Assembly: GCA_963802765.1 (NCBI GenBank)
Contig: CAWDJZ010000016.1
Coordinates: forward strand, 1-64,000
DNA: 64,000 bases
Direction: 5' to 3'
DNA from: Gaiellasilicea sp963802765
GTDB lineage: Bacteria > Actinomycetota > Thermoleophilia > Gaiellales > Gaiellaceae
Shown here: positions 52,168-62,971 of the stretch, piece after piece
Position numbering within the stretch: the first letter of the stretch is position 1
Layout of the letters: the number at the start of each line of letters is the position of its first letter
Notes under the pieces: model-generated
The model's database searches: none
What the model saw: only the letters and a program-made list of their open reading frames with translations
What the model was told of the DNA's origin: nothing
Made by a program: the position numbers and the translations under genes

Positions 52168-55100
52168 ATGCGATTTGTTGCGACGCGCGCCACGGGCGTG
52201 CTCGTCCTCGCCGCCCTGGCAGTAGTTGTTCTCACAGGGGCAACAGCAGTCGCCGGGAGCAGCGGTAGCGGCGGCGGAGGACTCTCGAAGCACGACCGGG
52301 ATCTGCTTGCGCAGGCCCGGGCGGAGGGTAAAGAGAGCGTACATTCTGATCATCGCGTCGAAGGGCGGCGCGAATCGCGAGGTCGTGAAGGGGATCGAGG
52401 CGGAAGGCGGCTCGATCCTGCGACCGGGACGACAGCCTCGGCTATCTGCTCGCGCGCGTCGCGACCGACAAGGTCCAGGCCGTCGCCGCTCTCGGCGGCA
52501 TCGAGGGGATCGACCTCGACGAGGTCATTCCGGTCGAGGACCCACGGCCGGAGGGAGCGGTCGATCCGACTCCGCAGCCACCGCCTGGCGCGGCGACCCC
52601 GCGAGTCAATAGCTACATGCCGACCGGCGACACCGGCGCGGCGCAGTTCGCGCTCGCAAACCCGAGCTGGGATGGCCGCGGCGTCACGATCGGAATCGTC
52701 GACACGGGCATCTCGCTCGACCACCCGAGCCTGACGACGACTTCCACCGGCGAGCGCAAGATCGTCGACTGGGTTACCGGTACCCATCCGACGGACGAGA
52801 ACGATCCGACCTGGGTGAACATGGAGGCCCAGGTCAGCGGCGCGAGCTTCGCCTTCGGCAGCGTGACGTACACGGCGCCTGCGAACGGCACTTACCGCAT
52901 CGGCCTCTTCAACGAGCGCGATCCACGCCTCGGTGGCGAGGTCGGCTCCGACGTCAACCGCGACGGCAATCCGGCGGGCTCGAGCGGCATCTTCGCCGTC
53001 CTGTGGGACACCGCCACGAACAAGGTCTGGGTCGACACGAACCAGAACGCGTCGTTTGCCGACCAGGCCGCCATGACCGACTACAAGGTCAATTTCGACG
53101 TCCAGTACTTCGGCACCGACAACCCGGCGACCGCGGTCGCCGAGCGGATGCCCTTCGTCGTCCAGACCAACGGCAGCGCCAAGTTCGTCAACATCGGCAT
53201 CGTCGCGGGTGCGCACGGCTCGCACGTTGCGGGCATCGCGTCGGGGAACAGCCTCTTCGGCGGCCAGATGAGCGGCGCCGCTCCGGGGGCGAAGATCGTC
53301 TCCCTGCGTGCCTGCCTCTTCATCGCGGGATGCACGGCGCACGCCCTCCTCGACGGCATGATCTACGTCGCGAAGGAGTCGAACGTCGACGTGATCAACA
53401 TGTCGATCGGCGGCCTGCCGTCCCTCAACGACGGAAACAACGCGCGCTGCATCGTCTACACGCGCTTGATCGAGCAGTCGAACGTGCAGATGTTCATCTC
53501 GGCCGGTAACAGCGGCTCGGGCGTGAACACGGTCGGTGACCCGAGCGTGTGCGGCAAGGTGATGAGCGTCGGCTCGTACATCTCGAAGGACTCATGGCAG
53601 AGGAACTATGGCTCCGACTCGTCCTTCGTCGACAACCTGCACGGCTTCAGCTCGCGCGGCCCGCGTGAGGACGGCGACTTCAAGCCGAGCTTCGTCGCCC
53701 CGGGCTCAGCGATCTCGACGACGCCCCTGTGGCAGCCGGGTGGGCCTGTCGCGGGCACGTACGCGCTGCCGCCGGGCTACTCGATGTTCAACGGCACCTC
53801 GATGGCCGCTCCGCAGGCCGCCGGTGCGGCTGCGCTGCTTGTCAGCGCCGCCAAGCAGCAGAATGTGCAGCAGCAGCCCGATCAGCTGCGGCAGGCGTTC
53901 ACCTCGTCGGCCCGCTTCCTCGATTCAGCGCGCATCGGCGCGTACGAGCAGGGCAACGGCCTGATCAATGTCGGCGCCGCGTGGGACCTGCTGAAGACGA
54001 ACATCAAGACTGTCGACATCTCGTCGGCGGTGCCGGTCAACACGCTGATCACCGGCTTCCTCGCGACGCCGAACGTCGGTCGCGGCATCCACGACCGCGA
54101 AGGGGTCACCCTCGGCCAGAGCTACGTGCGTGAGTACACGTTCACGCGCAACTCCGGCGGCGGCGGCTCTACGACGTACAACGCGTCGTGGGTCGGCAAT
54201 GACGGCACGTTCTCGTCGGCGGGCTCGATCTCGCTGGCGAGGGGCGCCCCGACGTCGTTCCCCGTGAACGTCAACCCGTCCAGCGTCGGCGTGCACTCGG
54301 CGCTCCTCAACCTGGACGACCCGTCAACGGCGGGGATCGACTACCAGACCATGAACACCGTCGTCGTCCCCGATGTTTTCACAGCCGACAACAACTACAC
54401 GCTCGTGAAGTCGGGCACGATCGGCCGGAACCAGACGAAGAGCTTCTTCTTCAAGGTTCCCGCCAACACACCCGCGTTGAAGGTCGATTTGACCGGTCCC
54501 TCGGTCACCGCTGGCACGGGCCAGGTGCGGTTCCTGCGCTTCCACCCGTACGGCGTCGGGCATCGACTCGAACTCGAGCCTGGACAACTACTGCCCGTCA
54601 GCGACCGCACCCTCGACCTGTCCGGCAGTCGGCGCTGAGCCGGACGGTCTCAAACCCGATCGCGGGTGTTTGGGAAGTCACCGTCGAGGCCAGGCGGACC
54701 TCGGACGTCGAAAATGCGACATTCACGCTGACGGCGTCGATCCTCGGTGCAACAGTCTCGCCGAATCCGGACGTGATCGCGTCCGCGACGATCGGCGTTC
54801 CGGTCGCCCGCTCGTACACGCTGACGAACCAGTTCGGCCCGTTCACCGGCCGGGCCGTCGGCACTTCACTCGGGAGCGCAAAGCTCCAGACGCCGACGAT
54901 CGCCAACCTGCAGCAGCAGCTGTACACGGTGGAGGTGCTACCCGGCTCGACGTCCCTCCGCGCGACGATCGGGAGCACGTCCGATCCGGCGGCAGATCTC
55001 GATCTGTTCGTCTTCCGGCCCAACGGGACGCTCGCCGGTCAGTCGGCCGATGGCGACTCGGAGGAGTCGGTGACCGTGGCCATCAACACGACGACAAATC

Positions 55101-55384
55101 CGGCCGGCACGTGGACTGTGCTGGTCGACGGCTTCGCTGTCCCGGCCGGGACGACGACGTACAAGTACGTCGACGTCTTCGCGCACGCCTCGTTCGGCTC
55201 GGTGTCGGTGACCGACGCGAACGCGCTCCGTCCGTCCGGCTCGTCGTGGACGGTTCCGGGCACCGTGACTGCGAACGCGGCGCCGGCGAGTGGTCGGGTG
55301 CTCCTGGGCAACGTCCAGGTGCGCACCGACGCGAACGTGCTCGTCGGCTCCGGTGACGTAATCGTCGAGAACGTCACGCCGTAG
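52168..55384 (+). CDS. Subtilase island gene 3: TPPII-like secreted S8 protease (frameshifted)
   Basis: About 1,070 residues. Signal peptide: GVLVLAALAVVVLTGATAVA (from about residue 10). The propeptide reads across two breaks (near 52338 and 52425), ending LGGIEGIDLDEVIPVEDP. The catalytic Asp (codon 52701, GIVDTGISLDHPS) and His (codon 53214, GAHGSHVAGIASG) are about 170 residues apart instead of the usual 40-90; the insert includes a beta-rich segment (NGTYRIGLFNERDPRLGGEV). This spacing is typical of tripeptidyl-peptidase II/pyrolysin-like S8 enzymes. The Asn is in ISAGNSGSG and the Ser at codon 53799 (FNGTSMAAPQAAG). The C-terminus has a PPC-like domain (ADLDLFVFRPNGTLAGQSAD). More breaks lie near 54560-54650. 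The ATG at 52168 follows CAGGGAGAGACAG. Confidence 0.88.
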
Positions 55385-55406
55385 CACGCATCACCTCGGC
55401 TCGACC

Positions 55407-55434
55407 CAGCGGCCCCGCTCCGGCGGGGCCGCTG
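55407..55434 (+). terminator. Hairpin terminator after subtilase island gene 3
   Basis: Perfect 12-bp stem: CAGCGGCCCCGC (55407-55418) with GCGGGGCCGCTG (55423-55434), loop TCCG, 22 bp after the stop. Confidence 0.8.
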
Positions 55435-55463
55435 GCACGCCGTTGTCGCCACTCGCGGGGCCC

Positions 55464-55529
55464 TTGCGCGTCTTACGGTTCAGGGCTACGATCCGACGCG
55501 CTTGGGGAAGGGGCCGCCTGAGGCGGCCC
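55464..55529 (+). promoter_or_regulatory. Promoter and leader hairpin of subtilase island gene 4
   Basis: TTGCGC (55464-55469) and TACGAT (55487-55492) are 17 bp apart, followed by GCGCTTGGGGAAGGGGCCGC, shared with gene 3. The leader stem is a perfect 8 bp: GGGCCGCC (55511-55518) with GGCGGCCC (55522-55529), loop TGA. GCGGGGCCC precedes the -35. Confidence 0.7.
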
Positions 55530-55555
55530 TCAATTGCAAAAGGGGAGAGACATAC

Positions 55556-58539
55556 ATGCGTTTCCGTTCGCTGGGCGCGCTCTGCGCGTCTGCGGTTCTA
55601 GCAATGCTTCTCTTGGCGGTATCCGCATCCGGTGCGCCCGGGGATGCCGCAACGAAGACATACATCGTCCAGATGCTTCAGGCTCCGGTCGTCGCCTACG
55701 AGGGCGGAGAGGCCGGGTTGGAGGCGACGAAGCCCGCCAAGGGGCAGAAGATCGACCCGAACTCCGCCGCGGTGAAGAAGTACGCGGATTACCTCGTCAG
55801 TCAGCACGACGCCGCGCTCCAGAAGGTCGGCGGCGGGGCGAAGGTGTACGACTACAAGTACACATTCAACGGCTTCGCCGCGAAGCTCACGGACGCGCAG
55901 AAGGCTGCTCTCGAGAAGCAGGCGAGCGTCCTCGCCGTCACGGAGGAGGAGACCGTCACGGCCGATACGTCGTCGACGCCCGCCTTCCTCGGGCTCACGG
56001 CGCCGGGCGGCCTCTGGGAGCAGCTCGGAGGCCCGACCGGCGACAAGACGGGCGCCGGCGCCGGCGAGAACGTCGTCATCGGCATCGTCGACTCCGGCAT
56101 CTGGCCTGAGAGCAAGAGCTTCTCCGACCGCGACGCCAAGGGGAAGCTCGTCTACCAGCAGATTCCTGGCTGGCACGGCAAGTGCACCCCAGGTGAGGCC
56201 TTCAACGCCTCGTTGTGCAACCAGAAGCTCATCGGCGGCCAGCACTTCAACGCCTCGTGGGGCGGCGACGCCGGCGTCGAGGCGCAGCGACCGTGGGAGT
56301 TCATGTCCGTCCGCGACTACAACGGCCATGGCACGCATACGGCGAGCACCGCCGGCGGCAACAACGGCGTCGCCGCGACCGGCCCTGCCGCCGTCTTCGG
56401 GACGGTCAGCGGCATGGCCCCGCGCGCTCGAATCGCCGCGTACAAGGCGCTCTGGTCGACGCAGGACGCGGCGACGGCGAGCGGCTTCACGGGTGACCTC
56501 GTCGCGGCCATCGATCAGGCGGTTGCCGACGGCGTCGACGTGATCAACTACTCGATCAGCGGGTCGAGCACGAACTTCGCCGACCCGGTGATGATCTCGT
56601 TCCTGTTCGCCGCCGACGCGGGCATCTTCGTCGCGGCGTCGGCCGGGAACAGCGGTCCCGCGACGAGCACCGTCGCCCATCCGAGCCCCTGGATGACGAC
56701 GGTGGCTGCGGGCACGCACAACCGTGACGGGCGCGGCTCGGTCACGCTTGGCAACGGTGCCACGTACACCGGTGCGTCGGTTGCCACTCCGGTCGGCCCC
56801 GCGCCGCTCGTCGACTCGGTCAACGCCGGCAAGACCGGTGCAAACGCGACCGAAGTCGAGCTGTGTTACCCGGGCACGCTCGATCCGGCGAAGGTGACCG
56901 GCAAGATCGTGCTCTGCCTGCGCGGCGTCATCGCCCGCGTCGACAAGAGCCTGGCGGTTCAGCAGGCCGGCGGCATCGGCATGGTGCTCTACAACAACCC
57001 GGACAGCTCGCTGAACGCGGACTTCCACTTTGTCCCGACCGTGCACGTGGACAGCGCCGCAGGTCTGGCGATCAAGGCGTACGCCGCGACCGCCAACCCG
57101 ACGGCGACCATCAATGCTTCGACGATCGTGTTCAATGCCGTGGCTCCGCTCACGGCGTCGTTCTCGTCGCGCGGCCCGCTCAGGGCCGGAGGCGGCGACA
57201 TGCTGAAGCCGGACGTGATCGCTCCGGGCCAGGACATCCTGGCCGCGGTCGCGCCTCCGGGGAGCGCCGGTCGTGACTTCAACCTCCTGAGCGGCACGTC
57301 GATGTCGAGCCCGCACGTCGCGGGTCTTGGCGCGTTGCTCAGAGGACCTGCATCCCGACTGGTCGCCGATGGCGATCAAGTCCGCGCTGATGACGACGGG
57401 TTACGACGTCCTCGATGCCGGGACGCCGGCTCCCAACACCAACCCGGTGCTGATCTTCCGGCAGGGGGCGGGCCACGTGCAGCCGAACAAGGCCGCCGAC
57501 CCGGGCCTCGTCTACGACAGCAGCTGGAACGACTGGCTCGCCTTCCTGTGCGGGACGACGAGCGCGGTCAATCCTGCTGCGTGCACGGCGCTGAAGGCCG
57601 CCGGGCTCTCGACGGACGCGAGCGACATGAACGTCGCGTCGATTGCGATCGGCGATCTTGCCGGTGTCCAGACCGTCAAGCGGCGGGTGACGAACGTCGG
57701 CAGCGCCGCGGCGACGTACACGTCCTCCGTCACTGGAATGGCCGGTATCACGACGACGGTGACCCCGTCGTCGCTGACGCTCAATCCTGGGCAGACCGGG
57801 ACATTCGAGGTGCGTTTCACCAGGACGACCGCGTCGCTGAACGCCTACACGGGCGGCCAGCTCACGTGGTCGGACGGCACGCACAGCGTTCGCAGCCCGA
57901 TCGTCGTCCAGCCGGTCGCCCTCGCGGCGCCCGCGCAGGTGACGGGCACGGGCGGCCCGATCTCGTATCCGATCACCTTCGGCTACGACGGAGCCTTCTC
58001 GGCCACGCCACGCGGGCTCGTGGCTGCGACGACGACGCCGCGCACGGTGCTCGACGACCCGACCGACTCGACGTGCTCGCTGAGCTCGCCGAACGCGCAG
58101 ATCCACGACGTCACGGTGCCGGCAGGCACGACGTACGCCCGGTTCTCGCTGTTCGACGACTTCACGGACGGCGAGGACGACATCGACCTCTGCGTCTTCT
58201 CGGGCAGCGACGCTCGTGGGCAGCAGCGGCTCGCGGCACGTCGGCCGAGGAGGTCAACCTCGCTCAACCCGGCGGCCGGCGCCTACACGGTCGTCGTGCA
58301 GGGCTGGGGCACGGACGGGCCTGATGCCCAGTACACCCTGTTCCACTGGCTGCTCGGCTCGACGGCGGCCGGGAACATGACGGTCGACTGCGCCGGCGGC
58401 GGCCACGACCGGCGGCACCGGCACGATCGCGCTGGCGTTCAGCGGGCTCGCGCCGGAGACGAAGTACCTCGGCTCCGTGGCATACAGCGGAATTGCGGGG
58501 CTGCCGAACCCGACGATCGTTCGGGTCGACACGCCGTAG
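55556..58539 (+). CDS. Subtilase island gene 4: cucumisin-like secreted S8 protease (frameshifted)
   Basis: About 994 residues, the paralogue of island gene 2. Signal peptide: ASAVLAMLLLAVSASGAPG. The I9 propeptide begins KTYIVQMLQAPVVAYEGGEA, nearly the same as in gene 2. The triad is Asp179 (GIVDSGIWPESKSF), His258 (YNGHGTHTASTA) and Ser582 (LSGTSMSSPHVAG). A PA domain lies between them (KIVLCLRGVIARVDKSLAVQ). Plant-subtilase traits: WHGKCTPGEAFNASLCNQKL and DPGLVYDSSWNDWLAFLCGT. The C-terminus has a PPC-like unit (DDIDLCVFSGSD) and ends PTIVRVDTP. Breaks lie near 57340, 58215 and 58400. GGGGAGAGACATAC supports the ATG at 55556. Confidence 0.92.
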
Positions 58540-58564
58540 GCAGATCTCACCTGAGAGAGCGATC

Positions 58565-58592
58565 GAGGGGCCGGCGGAGACGCCGGCCCCTC
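58565..58592 (+). terminator. Hairpin terminator closing the subtilase island
   Basis: Perfect 12-bp stem: GAGGGGCCGGCG (58565-58576) with CGCCGGCCCCTC (58581-58592), loop GAGA, followed by TCGTTTCTCT. It separates the island from the transporter operon that starts 21 bp later. Confidence 0.8.
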
Positions 58593-58613
58593 TCGTTTCT
58601 CTAGAGTGCGCCG

Positions 58614-60685
58614 GTGCCCAGCCGCCGTCGCCGGCAGGTGGAGCTCGAGAGGGTGCTCGGCACCCCCGCGCTCTTCGCCACGGCTTACGGCAACGTCGGC
58701 TCCTCGATCTACTACGCGCTCGGCCTCACCGCCGTCTTCGCGCTCGGGCTGACGCCGCTCGTCTTCGTCGTCGCGGGCGTCATCTTCGCCGCCACCGCCG
58801 CCACCTACGCCGAAGGCACGGTCCGGTTCCCCGAGGCGGGCGGCTCCTCGAGCTTCGCCCGCCACGCGTTCAACGAGCTCGTCTCCTTCGGCGCCGCCTG
58901 GGCGCAGATGCTCGTCTACGTCGTCACCGTCGCCGCCTCGGCCTTCTTCGTCCCGCACTACCTGTCGATCTTCTGGGAGCCGCTCCGCGAGAACCCGTGG
59001 GACATCGTCGGCGGCATCGTCGTGATCGTCGTCCTCGTCGTGCTCAACATCGTCGGCGTGCAGGAGGCGGCACGGCTCTCGATCACGCTTGCCGTGCTCG
59101 ACTTCGCGACGCAGGTGCTGCTCGTCGCGCTCGGCCTCGTGCTGGTCTTCAGCCCCGAGGTCCTCGTCGACAACGTCCACTGGGGCGTCGCGCCGACCTG
59201 GTCGAACCTCGCGATCGCCGTCCCGGTGGCGATGCTCGCGTACACCGGCGTCGAGACCGTCTCGAACCTCGCCGAGGAGGTGCGTGACCCGATGCGGATG
59301 GTGCCGGCCGCGTACAAGCTCGTCGCCTACGCGGTCTTCGCGATCTACTTCACGCTGCCGCTGGTCGCGCTGTCTGCGCTGCCGGTGCAGCTGATCGACG
59401 GCGAGCTGACGACGCTGCTTGCGCTCCCGCCCGAGGAAGGTGGGTACGCGAACGACCCGATCCTCGGCGTCGTGCAGAACCTCGGCGTCGAGGGCGCGCT
59501 CCTGGAGGCGCTCGAGCTCTACGTCGGCGTGCTTGCGGCGACGATCCTCTTCATCGCCACCAACGCCGGGCGTGATCGGGGCCTCGCGGATCACGTACTC
59601 GATGGCCACCTACCGCCAGATCCCGGAGGTCTTCCGCCGGCTGCACCCGCGCTTCAAGACGCCGTGGCTTTCGATCGTCCTCTTCGCCGGCATCGCGCCG
59701 ATCGCGGTGATCCTGCCGGGTAACGTCGAGTTCGTCGGCACGCTCTACGCGTTCGGCGCGACCCTGTCCTTCACGATCGCGCACGCCGCGATCGTGCGGA
59801 TGCGACTGCGGCCCGGCCGCGAAGAGGTGCTGTTCCGCGCCTCGCCGAACCTCCGCATCGGGGCGGTCGACTGGCCGCTGTTCGCCGTCTTCGGCGGCAT
59901 CGCGACGGGAATCTCCTTCCTCGTCATCCTCGTCCAGAACCCGGCCACGCGCTGGGCCGGGCTCGGGCTGGCTCGCGGTCGGCTTCGTCCTCTATGCGAT
60001 CTACCGGCGGCGTGTCGTCGGCGCGCCGCTCGCCGCGACGGTCAAGGCGCCGCCGGCCTATGGGCCCGCGCTCGCGCTCGAGTACCGCCGCCTGCTCGTG
60101 CCGGTGTTGCCCGGGCAGGCGTCGGACGACGCGCTCGACGTCGCCGCCAGCCTGTCCGCCGAGCGCGGCGCGCGCATAACCGCGGTGTCGGTGCTGGAGA
60201 TCCCGCTCGACCAGTCCCTCGCCGCCGAGCTCACGGCCGACGAGGAGCTCGCGAACCGCGAGCTCGACGAGGCGCGGGCGATCGGCGAGTCGTACGGCGT
60301 CTCGGTGATCCCGCGGCTCGTGCGCGGGCGCAGCGCCGGCGCGGCGATCGTGCGCGAAGCCGAGCGGCGCGCCGCAGAGATCATCGTCATCGGCGCGCCG
60401 CGCAAGGACCTGAGCCGGAGCAAGCGGGCGGTCTTCGGTCGCACCGTCGACTACGTGCTCAAGAACGCTCCCTGCCGCGTGCTCGTGACCGCGACGAGGG
60501 AGAGCCGCATGAACGTCTACCGCGGCGCGATCGTCGTCCTCGCGCTCTGCTTCGTCGGCATCGGGATCGCACTTCTCGCCGTGACGGCGGCGCAGGGCGG
60601 CGGCGTGCTCGGCTTCGTGCTCGGGGCGCTCTTCGTCGCGCTCGGAGTGGGGAGGCTGACGCTGCTGCGAAAGGCCGGTCAGTAG
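58614..60685 (+). CDS. APC-family permease fused to a universal stress protein domain, copy 1 (frameshifted)
   Basis: About 690 residues. The N-terminal part is an amino acid-polyamine-organocation permease with some 12 helices: LFATAYGNVGSSIYYALGLT opens helix 1 with the substrate-binding Gly-rich break, and PVAMLAYTGVETVSNLAEEV is the helix 6 region. A UspA domain follows (YRRLLVPVLPGQASDDALDV ... REAERRAAEIIVIGAPRKDL, SKRAVFGRTVDYVLKNAPCR), ending in GRTVDYVLKNAPCRVLV. Two further helices close the protein (AIVVLALCFVGIGIALLAVT). Breaks lie near 59570 and 59965. The start is GTG. The Usp domain probably senses ATP or energy state and gates uptake (inference). Its TAG overlaps the next GTG by one base. 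Confidence 0.85.
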
Positions 60686-62541
60686 TGGCGCGCAAGCTCC
60701 GCGGCTTCCAGCGCGTGCTCGATGCGCCCGCGCTCTTCTCCGTCGCGTACGGCGAGATCGCGTCCTCGCTGTACTTCGCGCTCGGGATCGTCGCCGCGTA
60801 CGCACTCGGGCTGACGCCGCTCGTGCTGCTCGGTGCGGGCGTCTTCTTCCTCATCGTCGCGCTCTCGTACGCGGAGGGAACGGCCGCGATTCCCGAGACG
60901 GGAGGCGCGGCGACCTTCGTCCGCCGTGCCTTCAACGACCTCTGGGGCTTCGTCACCGGCTGGGCGCTCTTCCTCGACTACCTGATCGTGATCGCGCTCT
61001 CGGCGCTCTTCCTGCCGCACTACCTCGGCACCGCCCTCGGCACGGAGGCGCTGCGCGAGTCGCCGTGGGACGCGGTGGTCGCGGTCACGGTGATCGCGGC
61101 GATCGCGGCGATCCGGCTCGTGCGCCGGCCGGAGCTGCACGTCGGTGGGATCGCCGTCGCCGCGCTCGACCTGGCGACGCAGCTCCTGCTCGTGATCCTC
61201 GGGCTCGCGCTGCTCTTCTCACCCGACGTGCTCACCGAGGGCATCTCCGTCGGGACCTCGCCGACCTGGGACGACCTCGCCTTCGCGCTCCCCCTCGCCC
61301 TCCTCGCCTTCACCGGTCTCGAGACGGTGGCGAACCTCGCCGAGGAGACGCGCGAGCCCGGTCGGACGCTGCCGCGCAGCCTCTTCTCGGCGCTCGGGCT
61401 CGTCGTCGTCCTGACGGTGCTGATCGCCGTCGTCGGGCTCTCCGCCTTCCCGGTGGAGGACGGGCAGACGGCGCTGGGCGAGGAGTGGCTGAAGGCGCCG
61501 CTCGCAGGCATCGTCGACGCGCTCCAGGCCGATCTCCCGAACTGGCTCGGCGAGCTCCTGCGGGTCTACGTCGGTCTCACCGGTGCGCTGGTGCTCCTCG
61601 CGGCGGCGACGACGTCGACCTCCGGCTTCACCCGCCTCGCGCACTCGCTCGGCGAGCACCGGCAGCTCCCGCGGAGCTTCGGACGCCTGAGCCGGCGCAC
61701 CCTCGTCTCCCCGCACGCGATCGTGGCCGCCGCGAGCATCTCGATCGCGCTCGTGATCGTCACGGACGCTGTTCGCCGACGACGTCGTCTTCCTCGCGAG
61801 CCTCTACTCCTTCGGCATCCTGCTCGCGTTCGCGGCCGCGCAGCTGGCCGTCCTGCGGCTGCGCCTGACCGAGCCCGACCTGGCGCGCCCGTTCCGCGCC
61901 CCGCTCGCGGCTCCCGTCATCGGCTTGCCGCTTGCTCTCTTCGTCTGGCTGCTCGCCCTCATCACGCATCCCGGCGCCCGCTACGCCGGCCCGGCCTGGG
62001 TCGCGGTCGGGCTCGTCCTCTACGTCTTCGTGCGACGCCGCGAGCACAAGGGGCTGCTGCAGGAAACCCCCGCGGTCGTGGAGCTTCCACCCGGTGTCGA
62101 GTTCCGCCGCGTGCTCGTGCCGATGAAGCTCGGTCCGATCGGCGAGGAGATGGTCGCGACCGCAGTCGCGCTTGCGAAGGAGCGGGGCGCAAGCGTGGAT
62201 GCGATCTTCGTCATCCTCGTCCCGCTCGAGCACGCGCTCGACGCGCCGTTGCACGACCTCGAGGAGCAGGCGGCGGCGTCGCTCGCCGAGGCTGCGCTGC
62301 TCGGGGAGGAGAACGAGCGTGCGGGTCGAGACGTCGTCCGTGCGGGCACGGTCGATCGGCAGAGCGATCGTCGATGCGGCCGCGGAGCGGGACGCGGATC
62401 TGATCGTGCTCGGCTCGTCGCCGCGCTGGCGGAGGCAGTCGCATGTTCTTCTCGCCAACCGTCGACTACGTGCTGCGGAACGCCCCCTGCGAGGTGCTCG
62501 TCGTGGCCTTCCCCCAGGGTGTCCTCGAGGACGTAGGCTGA
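60685..62541 (+). CDS. APC-family permease fused to a universal stress protein domain, copy 2 (frameshifted)
   Basis: About 618 residues, paralogue of the gene before it. The permease part opens RVLDAPALFSVAYGEIASSL and has the helix 6 region PLALLAFTGLETVANLAEET, then TSTSGFTRLAHSLGEHRQLP. A UspA domain follows (FRRVLVPMKLGPIGEEMVAT, then AAAERDADLIVLGSSPRWRR and TVDYVLRNAPCEVLVVAFPQ). It lacks the C-terminal helices of copy 1. Breaks lie near 61765, 62315 and 62440. The GTG start overlaps the previous stop (TAGTG), and trkA follows 4 bp after the stop, so all belong to one operon. The substrate is unknown; amino acid uptake is most likely. Confidence 0.85.
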
Positions 62542-62545
62542 CGCC

Positions 62546-62971
62546 GTGAAGCTGGTGGTGATCGGCTGCGGACGGGTGGGGTCGGCGGTCGCGCGCGACC
62601 TGGCCGAGGACGGTTGGGAGGTGACCGCGGTCGACGAGCAGGAGGAGGCGCTCTCCCGGCTCGGGGCTCGCTGGGCCGGCGGCTTCATCGTCGGCCACGG
62701 CATGGACGCCGAGATCCTGCGTCGGGCGGGCGTCCCCGATGCGGACGCGGTCGTCGTCGCCACCGACGGCGACAACACGAACCTCGTGATCGGCCAGGTG
62801 GTCGAGAAGCGGTGGGCCGTGCCGACCGTGGTCGTCCGCGTGCTCGACCCGGCGCGAGCCGATTTCTATGCCGCCCGCGGGCTGCGCACCGTCTGCCCGA
62901 CCCAGACGGCGATCTCGGCGCTCGCCGCCGCGGTCCGCAAGGCCGCGCCGCTCCTGGAGCAGAAGAGCTGA
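62546..62971 (+). CDS. TrkA-N (RCK) nucleotide-binding protein, short subunit
   Basis: A 141-residue K+-channel/transporter regulator with an NAD-binding RCK domain only: KLVVIGCGRVGSAVARDLAE, then ADAVVVATDGDNTNLVIGQV, ending TVCPTQTAISALAAAVRKAA. It lacks a C-terminal RCK_C. Such subunits gate Trk/Ktr uptake in response to nucleotides. The start is GTG. Its TGA overlaps the ATG of the next TrkA gene (TGATG). Confidence 0.88.
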   Translation: MKLVVIGCGRVGSAVARDLAEDGWEVTAVDEQEEALSRLGARWAGGFIVGHGMDAEILRRAGVPDADAVVVATDGDNTNLVIGQVVEKRWAVPTVVVRVLDPARADFYAARGLRTVCPTQTAISALAAAVRKAAPLLEQKS

